From: Brevundimonas vitisensis
GTDB taxonomy: Bacteria; Pseudomonadota; Alphaproteobacteria; Caulobacterales; Caulobacteraceae
Reading direction: 5' to 3'
DNA length: 64,000 nucleotides
NCBI RefSeq assembly: GCF_016656965.1
Contig: NZ_CP067977.1
Location: 868,001 to 932,000, forward strand
Positions 1 to 8,568 of this stretch are shown here, in pieces. Numbering within the stretch: position 1 is the first letter of the stretch; every line of letters begins with the position of its first letter. The position numbers and the translations under genes were made by a program. The notes below the pieces were generated by a model. It searched no databases. It saw only the letters and a list, made by a program, of their open reading frames with translations, and had not been told where the DNA came from.

Positions 1-792
1 AATAAGCTTTCTGCCCGCGGGTACGACGAAAAGGGCGAATTCGTTGGTGAAAGAGAAGTTTTTCCCCTGCACGCCTCGCGGATTGTGAACGAGTACGACA
101 GGTATATATTCCTTAGCACCCTCCCCGAATATTTCCTTCAGAACTAAGTCAAGAGCTGAAACCTCGTTCTGGTCGATTGCGCATACCAAGACACCGTCTT
201 CTGCCAACAAATTTTTTGCCAGACGGAGAGGGGCATAGATGGATGACAGCCAATCGGAATGGAATCGTCCATTCGTCTGTAGGTTCGTTGAGAGCCGGCG
301 CCCTTCTTCATCAACGTCGCCCGATGATTCGAGAAACTCGGCGCGGCTGACCGAATAGTCGTTCTTGTATATTAGATTTCTGCCCGTGTTGTAGGGCGGG
401 TCGATGTATATCATCTTAACCTTGCCCAGATAGGTCTCCTGCAACAGCTTCAGGGCGTCCAAGTTGTCGCCCTCAATGAACAGGTTGCGGGTGATGTCGA
501 AGTCGACGCTGTCTTCGCGCATAGGACGCAGCGTCTTATCGATCGGCGAGTTGGCGGTCAGCAGCGCCTGGCGCTTTCCGGGCCAGTCTAACCGGTAGCG
601 CTCCTGAGGGCCGTCAACCAAATGATCGGACAGGGCTTGGCGCAGCAAGTCAAAATCAATGACGGGCTCACCGCGATCAGACGCAGACCCGGCCGGTCCT
701 TCAGTCGCGCATTCCGGGAACATTTCGGCCAGTCGAGCGATGTTCTGCCGCGTCAGGTCCACCGAAGTTGTAGTGAGTTTTTCGATCGGCAT
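1..792 (-). CDS. Type III-like site-specific DNA methyltransferase (Mod), 3' end outside window
   Basis: This is an open frame of 264 codons from an ATG at 792 that runs off the window edge without a stop, so only the N-terminal part is visible. It holds the motif IV signature DPPYNTG near residue 133, preceded by a GDNLDALKLL segment. That arrangement is typical of beta-class and type III Mod adenine methyltransferases, where the catalytic motif comes before the SAM-binding motif; the SAM motif would lie beyond the edge. It is the last visible gene of a minus-strand operon with a helicase, a DUF4391 protein and a PLD-like nuclease. It probably protects host DNA by adenine methylation, and a Res-type ATPase could follow outside the window. 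GC is visibly lower than in the helicase gene. The Mod-like identity is clear; the exact modification type is inferred. Confidence 0.85.
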   Translation of the reverse strand, partial: MPIEKLTTTSVDLTRQNIARLAEMFPECATEGPAGSASDRGEPVIDFDLLRQALSDHLVDGPQERYRLDWPGKRQALLTANSPIDKTLRPMREDSVDFDITRNLFIEGDNLDALKLLQETYLGKVKMIYIDPPYNTGRNLIYKNDYSVSRAEFLESSGDVDEEGRRLSTNLQTNGRFHSDWLSSIYAPLRLAKNLLAEDGVLVCAIDQNEVSALDLVLKEIFGEGAKEYIPVVLVHNPRGVQGKNFSFTNEFALFVVPAGRKLI

Positions 793-888
793 TTAAAGAT
801 CCAGAGCAGGCGCGTTGCGTCTCGCGGTTTTTGGCCACCATGGCCACTTCATGGCGCCCCGGAACGGACACCGCGACAGGGGGCGGAG

Positions 889-1854
889 CTAGAAGCCCGC
901 CTCCAGAGCGTAAAGTGAGAGATAGATCAACATTCGGGCGACGAGGCCACTGCCGCGCCCCCCTTCTACGCCATTCCGCACCGGCCTACCGCCCAAAGAG
1001 ATCGGAAGCTTGTTACGCCATTCCCCGCCGGCTCCTCCCGGGAAGCGGTGCCCTTGGGTACGCACGAAATCCGCAAATCGGAGCTTGGTGGCTCGGTTTG
1101 CGGACCAGAAAGTCATGGGTCGGTAGGCTTGGCTCGCCAAACTTGGTATCAAGTCGAGGTTCTGCCTGAGGAACTCTCTGATGCCGGGAAGCGCAGACTG
1201 AGTGTGCCCTCTCATGTTGTAGCCCGCGTCGGGATCAAATCGCGCCTCTATGTAGTCAGGATCAGCGCCGCCCTGTGTTGACAACCACAGTCGGAAGGCT
1301 GCTTCGCTATCCGCTGCTGGATTTCGTCTCAGCTGGGCTGGCTGCTCCGGCGTGGCAGTGTAGCTAACCCTCCCCTGAACAAGTAAATTTGTGAGGCGGC
1401 CCAAGTATCTTTGGCTAAGCCTTTCGGATCCTGATAGATAGTTATCGAACATTCTAGAAAGGGACGCGTACGTTGTCCGATCGGACGCAACGGCAAGAGA
1501 TTCAGGCCTGCTCCCGAAGCCAAATGATGTGAAGTTAGAGCTACCAAAGAACGCTTCATTGCCATTCATATACAGCTTTGTATGAACGTCTGGCATTCCG
1601 AATATCTGGACCGATCTACCAAACCGCGAACACAAGAGTAAGAAATCCCGTGGATCGTTGTCCAGCCTCAGAGGCACCGGATCAGACTGTCTTGGGAGCC
1701 GCGTTATGATACGGACACGCTGATGCTTCACCGGGTCTAGCTTCAGCAGTGGGCCTCTGCGCGCGAACGGGGCAATCAAGTCAATCCTATGACCATCTAA
1801 GACTCGGTCTAGTGTGTCTTGAGAAGGCCGATCAATCATATCATCGAATATCAT
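889..1854 (-). CDS. PLD-like nuclease-family protein with a single HKD motif
   Basis: The 321-residue protein has one phospholipase D signature: His91, Lys93 and, 14 residues on, Asn107 in a GSSNFTS segment. A single HKD motif fits the Nuc/DrmC-like nuclease branch, which builds its active site by dimerising. The C-terminal half has no motif I recognise. It lies 36 bases after the DUF4391 gene and 96 bases before the methyltransferase gene on the same strand, so co-transcription is likely. The coding sequence is AT-richer than the helicase gene (one 60-base stretch at 1381-1440 is about 43% GC), which suggests a separate origin. A role as the cleaving component of a restriction-like system is inferred; it could instead process RNA or lipid. 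Confidence 0.7.
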   Translation of the reverse strand: MIFDDMIDRPSQDTLDRVLDGHRIDLIAPFARRGPLLKLDPVKHQRVRIITRLPRQSDPVPLRLDNDPRDFLLLCSRFGRSVQIFGMPDVHTKLYMNGNEAFFGSSNFTSFGFGSRPESLAVASDRTTYASLSRMFDNYLSGSERLSQRYLGRLTNLLVQGRVSYTATPEQPAQLRRNPAADSEAAFRLWLSTQGGADPDYIEARFDPDAGYNMRGHTQSALPGIREFLRQNLDLIPSLASQAYRPMTFWSANRATKLRFADFVRTQGHRFPGGAGGEWRNKLPISLGGRPVRNGVEGGRGSGLVARMLIYLSLYALEAGF

Positions 1855-1890
1855 CGCGCAATCCGCTCGCTTTAAACTAGACTATTGATG

Positions 1891-2565
1891 CTAGATGATC
1901 AGCATCTTCAGTCGATCTTGCGCCGCCCGCAGCTCCCGGTTTTTCTCGATCTGGCGCGCGAAGTCCGCTTCGCGTCTCACCGCCGACCGCAACCGTTCCA
2001 CGGCTTTGGCCTGCGCCGCGACTTCGGACAAGCGTTCAGCATGCGCCCTGAGACCCTCATGATCGCGCGCCGGGTGGGGCCACAGGCTGCGCAAGAGCCC
2101 AGCATACAGGCCGTCTAACGTCACCGCAGGAGGCAGCGGAGACCGCGACGTTTCGATTGGAGCCCACCCGCCATGCCAATGCTCATGCGTCACAACGCGG
2201 CTCTGATCTGCCGCGCTGGTCCGCTTGAAAGCGGCGACGGCCTGCACCTCGGCGCCGTCCAGGGTGTTACGAACCAGTTCGAACCAAGTCTGTCGCGGCA
2301 GGGCCCTATCGATATGCGTCAGCACCCGCTCATCGAGACCGTCGGCCCTCAGCATCACCTGGATCACCTGAATCTCCGAGACGCCTCCCCCCGCCGGCAG
2401 ATTTACGCTCCGCTCGAACAGCTTCCAGGCCCAGTCGATGCGGTCGACTTGCGCTTCATAAAGGGCGCGGATGGTCTTTCCCCCGCCCGCGCGGCGAAAA
2501 AGCTGATCGCGAGGAATACGTCGATCTACCCGGGCGGCCTCGGGCCAAGCGTAGAGCGCGTTCAC
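1891..2565 (-). CDS. DUF4391 domain-containing protein
   Basis: This 224-residue protein resembles the DUF4391 family, which is found next to SNF2-type helicases and Mod methyltransferases in restriction-like loci. Features include a basic RRIPRDQLFRR segment near the N-terminus, a central DRIDWAWKL segment, and a charged helical C-terminus likely to form a coiled coil. No catalytic motif is evident. Its ATG overlaps the helicase stop by four bases (ATGA), so translation is coupled and the two products probably act together. The biochemical function is unknown; an adaptor role bridging helicase and methyltransferase is a guess. The family call rests on remembered sequence character and gene order. 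Confidence 0.65.
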   Translation of the reverse strand: MNALYAWPEAARVDRRIPRDQLFRRAGGGKTIRALYEAQVDRIDWAWKLFERSVNLPAGGGVSEIQVIQVMLRADGLDERVLTHIDRALPRQTWFELVRNTLDGAEVQAVAAFKRTSAADQSRVVTHEHWHGGWAPIETSRSPLPPAVTLDGLYAGLLRSLWPHPARDHEGLRAHAERLSEVAAQAKAVERLRSAVRREADFARQIEKNRELRAAQDRLKMLII

Positions 2566-5500
2566 ACCTCGGTCCGCCGGACGACGATGAAGGCGATGAG
2601 CTCAAAATCATCCAAGCCGGCCACCTCTCCGACCAACGCGGTGGTCGGGCCGGCGGAGAACAGGCTGTCCAGATCCTTCTGCTCTTTCACCTGGACCATC
2701 GAATTCACGGCGGAGTTCAGCAGATCCGAATATCGCTCCATCCGCCGCCCGTCGTCTGTCTCCTTGTTGAAAGGCTCGAAAAGAGCCGGGTCCGGCTCGG
2801 TCCGGCTGCGCGCCGCGCCGCGAAGCAAGTCGAGAACCTGCTTCGGCTCCGTATGACGGACCAGGGCGGACCCGTCTTCGCGAACGTAGACGAGGTAGAA
2901 GGGGTGGAGCCTATTGTGGCCACGAAGCTCGGTCGAAGCGTCGAGGTTGCGCAGGCAGAAGATGACACCAGCCGGAAGCTTGTCGCTGGCCGGGACAATG
3001 GCGTGCATGCCCAGCGGGGCGTCATCCAAACTGCCGTGCTCTCGTATATAGCTGACCAGGTCCATGCGGAAGTCGTTCAGCCCAAGATCCGTGATGCTGA
3101 CGCCCTGCCGGACGTCCTCAAGATCGACCACCTCAGTCTGAAGCTTCTTCAACTGGTCGCGGCGGTACTCGACATCGTTTTCTCGGGCCGTGAGGGGATT
3201 GTCGTCTCCGGTCGCGGTTAGGTCCGCGATGACCATACGGCCTTCGACCCGGTCCTTCAGGTTGATGTAGTCGTCCAGGCTGATGTTCGGCCAGTAGCTG
3301 ACCAGCTGGATTCGGTCGTTGGTGCTGCCGATGCGGTCGACCCGGCCGAAGCGCTGGATGATGCGAACCGGGTTCCAGTGAATGTCGTAGTTCACCACCA
3401 CATCGCAATCCTGAAGGTTCTGGCCTTCCGAGATGCAGTCGGTGGCGACCAGCACGTCGATGTCGCGGGCCTCGCCCTTGAGACGTGGGATCTGCGCCTT
3501 CTTTTTCGATACCGGCGAGAACAGAGTCAGGATGGCGCTGAAATCATACCCTTGGCCCAAGGTCGTCTTCGGAGCACCGCTACCGGTCACCAAGGCCAGC
3601 GCGCGCCCATCGCCAGCCTCCAGCACGGGCTTCAACTCGCGATAGAGATATTCGGCGGTGTCGGCGAAGGCGGTAAAGATCAGCAGCTTGCCATTGCCGG
3701 AATTGATCGGATCGCGCGCCTTGTCCTGCACGAAACGAATGAGGTGCTGCAGTTTCTCATCATCGCGCGGCGTGACCCGATGCATGACATCGAGCAGCGC
3801 CTCGATCACAGCCACATCCGCCTCAACGTCGCGCTTGTAACTGACCAGGTCCATGTCCTCGAAGGCGACGCGAACCTGACCACGCTCCAGCCCGGCCGAG
3901 GCGCCGTCATCATCATCGGGATCGACCTCGACCTCCGCTTCCAGCGCTAAGGCGTCCGCGCCCCCACGCTCGAAGCGTTCGATGGCCGCCAGCGTCTCCC
4001 GATGCACCCCGCCCAGCCGGTCCAGTGTGAGGCGGAAGGCTTCCACAGAGCTCTCCAGCCGCTTTAGCAGGTTCACTCGCATCAGCGACTTGATGGCCGT
4101 CTCCCGGTCTGCTTGCCGAAGGCGCGCACCGGCGGTCTCGGTGTCGTACATGTCGCCGTAGCGGGCCGCCCGACTGGGGTGGACGTAGGTGATGGGCGCG
4201 TAGACCGCCAAGGTCAGCCGCGTGAGCTCCTCATAGATGTCCTTAAAGCTGGGCACGTCGTCGCGTGCGGTCAGCGCCGGACTGAACGACCGGGGCGGCA
4301 GCCGCTGGGGAAAGCTTCCGATCTCGGCAGTGTCGTAGTGCGTGGTGATGTGCCGTCGCGACCGGGCGATGGTGACGCTGTCGAGAAGCTCGAAGAAAGC
4401 GAAGTCCAGCCGGTCCATGATGGCGGCGGGCGTGCGCTCGTCGACCGGTAGCTCCTGCCACTCGTTGAACGCGCGCTGAGCCTGACGGAAGATTTCCTCC
4501 ACGCTCTGCCCGCTGGACAACTTCTCCGACAGCGCCCGACTGTTGCCCTCGTAGGCGAGCGCCAGCTGGTTGCGAAGGTCATTGAAGCGATTGTTCACTG
4601 GCGTGGCCGACAGCATCAGCACCTTGGTGCGTACACCTTCGCGGATGACGCGGTTGAGCAGAGCTCGATACCGAGTGTCCGCCTCGCCCTGTTCCTGGGT
4701 GGCGTCGTCGTTCCGGAAGTTATGGGACTCGTCGATAACGACCAGGTCGTAATTGCCCCAATTCACCTGATCTAGAGGCATGCCGAAAGCTGACCCGCGC
4801 GTCCTGAGCAGATCGGTATGGGCCAGCACGTCGTAGCGGAAGCGATCCTCGACCAGGATGTTGGTCGTCAGGTTGCGGTTGTAGGTCAGCCAGTTGTCCG
4901 CCAACTTCTTGGGGCAGAGCACGAGTACCGATTTGTTCCTGAGCTCGTAATACTTGATCACCGCCAGCGCGGTGAACGTCTTTCCCAGGCCCACGCTGTC
5001 GGCGAGAATGCAGCCGTTGTAGGTCTCCAGCTTGTTAATCAGGCCTAGCGCGGCGTCCTGCTGGAACTTGAACAGCGTGTTCCAGACCTTGGTCTCCCGG
5101 AAGCCGGTCCGTTCGTTCGGTAGGAGGTCTTCGTTGATATCCTCCAGGAACGTCCTGAAGATCACCGACAGCATCAGATGGTAAATGCGCGACGGCGGAT
5201 TTTCGGCATAGACGCGCTCGAGCTGTCGACAAAGATCCTCGGTCACATCGACCAGGCGATCGCGGTCGTTCCAAAGCTGGTCGAAAAGGCCAACGTACCG
5301 ATCCAATGAAACGGGATCGTCGGTCTTGTTGATCATGGTGAGGTGACCGGGCTGATAGCCCAGGTCGGCTGCGGTCAGGCCTTGGAGTCCAGCGTAAACG
5401 GCGCCCGCACCTTCATCCCCCCGCGTGCACATGAACGAGGGAATGGGGTTGCCTGGGTTGGCTTTGAACGTCGCCCGTTGTCGTATCCACGCCGCGCAAT

Positions 5501-5810
5501 CCCGCGCCAGCGCCCGACTGGTCATCTGGTTGCGCAGGCGGATTTCGAAGGGCGTGCCCCCGAGGTCGCGCCTATGCATGACCGGTGGGATCAGGAATTC
5601 CCGATGCGACGCTCGGCCTCCGCCGTCTGTCACGAAGGACGGCCCGGTGAAGATAAAGTCTAACGCGGCGAGGTTGCGCAAAGCTGGTTCTAGCGCCGCA
5701 AAGGCGTGAATTGAAAAGCTGGCAGCGCTAACCTTCGCTTGCGTGCTCCTACGCAGCTCGTCCTTTAGGTCGTCGCCAAGGATTTCGGATACGTTGTCGA
5801 TGATCTTCAT
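2562..5810 (-). CDS. SNF2/RapA-type helicase of a restriction-like operon
   Basis: The 1082-residue superfamily 2 helicase has motif I LADSVGLGKT near residues 263-275, a DESH Walker B near 358, motif III LSATP, and a C-terminal helicase lobe with SEGQNLQ and QRFGRVDRIG near 800-825. The first 150 or so residues resemble the PLD-like N-terminal region of helicases in this operon type, but I see no intact HxK pair there. An acidic stretch EVDPDDDDG lies mid-protein. It heads the operon helicase, DUF4391, PLD, Mod. The start at 5810 (MKIIDN) was preferred to a GTG at 5843 because it matches the N-terminus usual for this family. It probably translocates on invading DNA to license cleavage. The specific system name is not settled by sequence alone. 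Confidence 0.85.
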   Translation of the reverse strand: MKIIDNVSEILGDDLKDELRRSTQAKVSAASFSIHAFAALEPALRNLAALDFIFTGPSFVTDGGGRASHREFLIPPVMHRRDLGGTPFEIRLRNQMTSRALARDCAAWIRQRATFKANPGNPIPSFMCTRGDEGAGAVYAGLQGLTAADLGYQPGHLTMINKTDDPVSLDRYVGLFDQLWNDRDRLVDVTEDLCRQLERVYAENPPSRIYHLMLSVIFRTFLEDINEDLLPNERTGFRETKVWNTLFKFQQDAALGLINKLETYNGCILADSVGLGKTFTALAVIKYYELRNKSVLVLCPKKLADNWLTYNRNLTTNILVEDRFRYDVLAHTDLLRTRGSAFGMPLDQVNWGNYDLVVIDESHNFRNDDATQEQGEADTRYRALLNRVIREGVRTKVLMLSATPVNNRFNDLRNQLALAYEGNSRALSEKLSSGQSVEEIFRQAQRAFNEWQELPVDERTPAAIMDRLDFAFFELLDSVTIARSRRHITTHYDTAEIGSFPQRLPPRSFSPALTARDDVPSFKDIYEELTRLTLAVYAPITYVHPSRAARYGDMYDTETAGARLRQADRETAIKSLMRVNLLKRLESSVEAFRLTLDRLGGVHRETLAAIERFERGGADALALEAEVEVDPDDDDGASAGLERGQVRVAFEDMDLVSYKRDVEADVAVIEALLDVMHRVTPRDDEKLQHLIRFVQDKARDPINSGNGKLLIFTAFADTAEYLYRELKPVLEAGDGRALALVTGSGAPKTTLGQGYDFSAILTLFSPVSKKKAQIPRLKGEARDIDVLVATDCISEGQNLQDCDVVVNYDIHWNPVRIIQRFGRVDRIGSTNDRIQLVSYWPNISLDDYINLKDRVEGRMVIADLTATGDDNPLTARENDVEYRRDQLKKLQTEVVDLEDVRQGVSITDLGLNDFRMDLVSYIREHGSLDDAPLGMHAIVPASDKLPAGVIFCLRNLDASTELRGHNRLHPFYLVYVREDGSALVRHTEPKQVLDLLRGAARSRTEPDPALFEPFNKETDDGRRMERYSDLLNSAVNSMVQVKEQKDLDSLFSAGPTTALVGEVAGLDDFELIAFIVVRRTEV

Positions 5811-6198
5811 ACACTGACTGAACCGCGTTCCACTCCGAACCACAACCGTTCATGCGCCGCCATAGTCGTGGACGAAGGCGTGGGCAGGTACCTGCCGCCG
5901 GACGGACGCAGCCCACCGAACTATTCAGGTACCGTGAGCTGTCACTAGGCCGTTGGCGGGCCGCGGGCCTCCTCGCAACCGTTCGAAGGCGCAAGTCCTG
6001 TGAATGCTCCGCCTCGATTGCGTTTCGAGCCTAGGTTGAGACAAACAGGTCAGACTGGCGTATGGCCAACCTCCTTTGAGGTCGCATCTCTATTCTAAAC
6101 CCTCGGCTGCCACTCTGCGCCATGAGCGGACGCTGGGCACCGGCTTGAGAGCGGACTTTCGAAGGCCCGTTTGTAGGGATGTCGCGATCGCCCGCTGC
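5811..6198. other. Intergenic region upstream of the helicase operon
   Basis: This stretch of 388 bases holds no gene I can support; short frames here lack ribosome binding sites and family resemblance. It must contain the promoter of the leftward helicase operon, but no convincing -35/-10 pair stood out. Its left part, near the end of the leftward hypothetical gene, carries a pair of AGCGGAC motifs listed separately. Confidence 0.5.
6125..6156 (+). repeat. Intergenic AGCGGAC pair, copy 1
   Basis: AGCGGAC occurs at 6125 and again at 6150, 25 bases apart, with CGGCTT between them. A second pair with nearly the same spacing and a CCGCTT in the same place occurs at 8316-8346, so the two look like copies of one short dispersed intergenic element. 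Confidence 0.4.
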
Positions 6199-7266
6199 CT
6201 AAGTTGGCCCCAGCTCGAGGACCTCAATGACGCCATCCGTGAAATGGTCTTGGTTAGGGCGTGTCCGCCAGAACGTCAGGAGGTCGACGTCGAGGCTCGC
6301 GTCGACCTTCCAAATGTTGTTGGTCGCCTCTTCTTCGTAGGGTGCCAGTATGCCGTCGGGCTGGGTCGCGTCGCCCACCACCGCATAGTCGAAGCGCTTG
6401 ATAACTGCTGGGTCAATCACGGCGACATTGTCGTGGAACTTGAGGCTCGCGGCAGGCCGCAAGCCGACGCGATAGATCGCCGGGTGGGCGCTTTCATAGA
6501 AGACGCCCCGCGCCTCCGGGGCGTGCCGCCAAACGTGCTGGCCCGCGACCGCCTCGCAGGGCACACGTAGCGCGAGCGTCGCCGTCCGATTGGCCGTCGT
6601 CTCGCGGTAAACCTTCAGCGGCACAACGCCTGCCGGCGGCGTATGGTCGTCCAACAGGAAGTAGATGACGCCGTCCGAGGCCATCGCGATCGCACGAAGG
6701 TCAAGATCGTTCGTGATCTTGGGGAGGCTCGTGAAATAGGCATAAGCGACGTTCTCGAGCTTGCGGTTTCCGCGGACGTTCCAGGCCGAACCCCACACTT
6801 CGCCGCTCGCCTTGATCGCCTCGAGCGCCACTTGAGTCGTGTGGTGGAACAGGTCGAGGTCGAAACCGCCGTCGGGTCGTTGATGCGCCCGCCCGGTGCT
6901 GCGATCGAGCAGGTCAGGCTGCCCGGCAACGCGGCATCGAAAGATCTGCGAGCGGTCGTCGAAGCGCGCCACGAACCGGTCGTCCGTGGTGGCCACGAGG
7001 ATTTCATCGCCGCCAGATGTCTCCACGGCAAGCTGCGCGTAGGCCGCGCCTTGGTAGAACGAGAGGACCGGCGGATCGAACATCTTGGGCTCGAACCATC
7101 GCCACTCGTCCCCGCGCGGCAGGAAGAGCGCGTCGGGGAGGAATACGCTGTAGCCTAGACCATGCGCGAGCTTGAACTTGATAAAACCCTCGAAACTCGG
7201 CGCGTCCCCGGCCGGAAAGGCCATCATCAGGTCGATTGCTCCGGTCTCTGCGCCAGCCTCAACCAT
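6199..7266 (-). CDS. Uncharacterised protein of a two-gene nuclease operon
   Basis: I do not recognise this 355-residue protein. It has no signal peptide or membrane segment. It appears to be mixed alpha/beta with many short hydrophobic beta-like strands and charged turns, for example VATTDDRFVARFDD near residues 90-105 and a GVIYFLLDDHTPP segment in the second half. No Walker, HKD, HEPN or TOPRIM motif is visible. It starts four bases after the stop of the upstream gene, which carries a PD-(D/E)XK signature, so the two are almost certainly one operon. Placement between a restriction-like operon and a Gabija-like pair suggests an antiviral or accessory role. A sensor, effector or immunity partner to the upstream nuclease are all possible. 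Confidence 0.6.
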   Translation of the reverse strand: MVEAGAETGAIDLMMAFPAGDAPSFEGFIKFKLAHGLGYSVFLPDALFLPRGDEWRWFEPKMFDPPVLSFYQGAAYAQLAVETSGGDEILVATTDDRFVARFDDRSQIFRCRVAGQPDLLDRSTGRAHQRPDGGFDLDLFHHTTQVALEAIKASGEVWGSAWNVRGNRKLENVAYAYFTSLPKITNDLDLRAIAMASDGVIYFLLDDHTPPAGVVPLKVYRETTANRTATLALRVPCEAVAGQHVWRHAPEARGVFYESAHPAIYRVGLRPAASLKFHDNVAVIDPAVIKRFDYAVVGDATQPDGILAPYEEEATNNIWKVDASLDVDLLTFWRTRPNQDHFTDGVIEVLELGPT

Positions 7267-7270
7267 CAGG

Positions 7271-8149
7271 TCATGACTTTGGGGCCAAGACGCCCTGCGT
7301 TACCAAGGCTGTCCATGCGAAGCGCGGATTTGCGCCCAGCGTCTCCATCTTTTCCTGGATGGCCGCTTGGGCGATCGCGGGCGTGACCTCCTTGCTGGTC
7401 GCGTAAATCAGCGAGATGAAGGTCGTGTAGTCGATCGAGCCGTAGTTTCCCTGATCGATGACGATTTGGTCGAGGACTGACGCTAGTTCCTTCAGGTCGC
7501 GCGCGAGCTTGAGTTCGACGCACGTCTTGAGACCTGGCACGCCGAGGTCAGGCTTGTAGCCCCGCAACAGCCCCCGGAACACGATTTTTCCGTCCGGAAG
7601 CGCGTCGGGGAACGCCGCACGACAAGTCGCATAGAGGATGTGCTTGACGTGGTCCTCTCGGCTTGGGAGCGCCAAGATTTCTTTGGCGACGAGATGCTCG
7701 ACGGTGGCACCGATCTGGCCGCACATCTGGTAGAGGAGCTTCTGTGCGCGGTTCGCGAAAATGTAGTCCTCAGGGTTCGCATGAAGGCCGTAGATACGAC
7801 TCAGGCGTTCAGCGAGACGGGTGAACTCCAAGGTCACCCGGAACTCCTCGCTCCAGGCCTCGACATGTTCGCCGCTCATGAGTTCAACAGTCTCGTCGAT
7901 GTTTTGGCCCGCACGTCGGATCGCAGCTTCGCTGTCGGCGCGCACGCCCTCTGCCACGCGGTCGAGGTTGACCAGCGCACGAAGCAGGTCCGTGACGTCG
8001 CACGCAAGAGGACCGACTTCCTGGCGCGCCCGGTCGACATCGGCGCCGAATTGCGCCCCGTCGTTGGCGATGAGGAGCTGCCAGTCCAGTTTTCCTAGCG
8101 TCGTGACGAGGTCCTTGTGGAGGCGCCGCGCTTCGTTTCGATCGAGCAT
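7271..8149 (-). CDS. Putative PD-(D/E)XK nuclease, first gene of a two-gene operon
   Basis: The 292-residue protein has a helical first half (about residues 1-170). The C-terminal region carries KPDLGVPGLKTCVELKLA near residues 205-222: an Asp, then ten residues, then Glu-Leu-Lys, which is the PD-(D/E)XK spacing. The following helix, with LDQIVIDQGNYG and a beta strand FISLIYAT, also fits restriction-endonuclease-like folds of the DpnII/MboI-like kind. The downstream gene follows after four bases. The ATG at 8149 faces a 419-base divergent region shared with another nuclease-like gene. Function as a DNA-cleaving defence effector is inferred from the motif and the island context; no exact family was recognised. 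Confidence 0.6.
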   Translation of the reverse strand: MLDRNEARRLHKDLVTTLGKLDWQLLIANDGAQFGADVDRARQEVGPLACDVTDLLRALVNLDRVAEGVRADSEAAIRRAGQNIDETVELMSGEHVEAWSEEFRVTLEFTRLAERLSRIYGLHANPEDYIFANRAQKLLYQMCGQIGATVEHLVAKEILALPSREDHVKHILYATCRAAFPDALPDGKIVFRGLLRGYKPDLGVPGLKTCVELKLARDLKELASVLDQIVIDQGNYGSIDYTTFISLIYATSKEVTPAIAQAAIQEKMETLGANPRFAWTALVTQGVLAPKS

Positions 8150-8568
8150 TCGTGTCCGCTTCTGTGACGCTCACTGTGTGCTTCGACGTCCACCGCCTGT
8201 CCAGCTTCAAGCGCCGTGAATGGGACTGCGGTCGTCGGTCGCGAGATCAGAGCGCATGTTCACCGCGTCGCCGCGCTGCGTCTATACAACCGTGCGGCTC
8301 ACGCTATGCGACAACAGCGGACATCCTTGCTCCGCTTAAAGCGGACCTTCGGTGCGTGGATCGTTGAGGGTCTGCCCCCGGCCGACCCAGCGATTTTGGT
8401 AGCCGTGTGACCGGTAGATTTGGAAGGTCGTGACAGAACCCCGCCTGACTCGACATCACAAAGCAATTTTTCCCTTTAAAAACAGCTCTAATCTCGTCGC
8501 TTCGAAAGCAGCTGCGTCTTGTCATGTATCATGATATTAAAAGCGCTGTGTGACATTTCGGGGCCGCG
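8150..8568. promoter_or_regulatory. Divergent intergenic region with AT-rich promoter-like segment
   Basis: These 419 bases separate two divergent defence genes and hold no convincing gene. The half nearer the rightward gene is AT-rich for this genome, notably 8455-8500. A perfect ten-base palindrome TATCATGATA lies at 8527-8536, overlapping a possible extended -10 (TGATATTAA, 8532-8540) upstream of the 8569 start. A perfect inverted repeat TCCGCTT-A-AAGCGGA lies at 8331-8345 inside the AGCGGAC repeat pair. The palindrome could bind a regulator of the island, but none is encoded nearby. Confidence 0.4.
8316..8346 (+). repeat. Intergenic AGCGGAC pair, copy 2, with perfect dyad
   Basis: AGCGGAC occurs at 8316 and 8340, 24 bases apart. 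The second copy forms a perfect dyad, TCCGCTT-A-AAGCGGA (8331-8345). It aligns with the pair at 6125-6156, including the -CTTCG/-TTTCG bases that follow the second motif. Both copies are intergenic, which suggests a dispersed non-coding element rather than chance. Confidence 0.4.

Noticed and set aside
889..5810. DISARM (drmA-drmB-drmC) reading of the helicase and PLD genes
   Set aside because: No DUF1998 protein is present, and the helicase is coupled to DUF4391 and a Mod-type methylase instead, so the PLD gene is not taken as drmC.
5852..6034. Short plus-strand frame in the gap before the helicase operon
   Set aside because: Arg-rich sequence, no ribosome binding site, and it lies where the leftward promoter must be.
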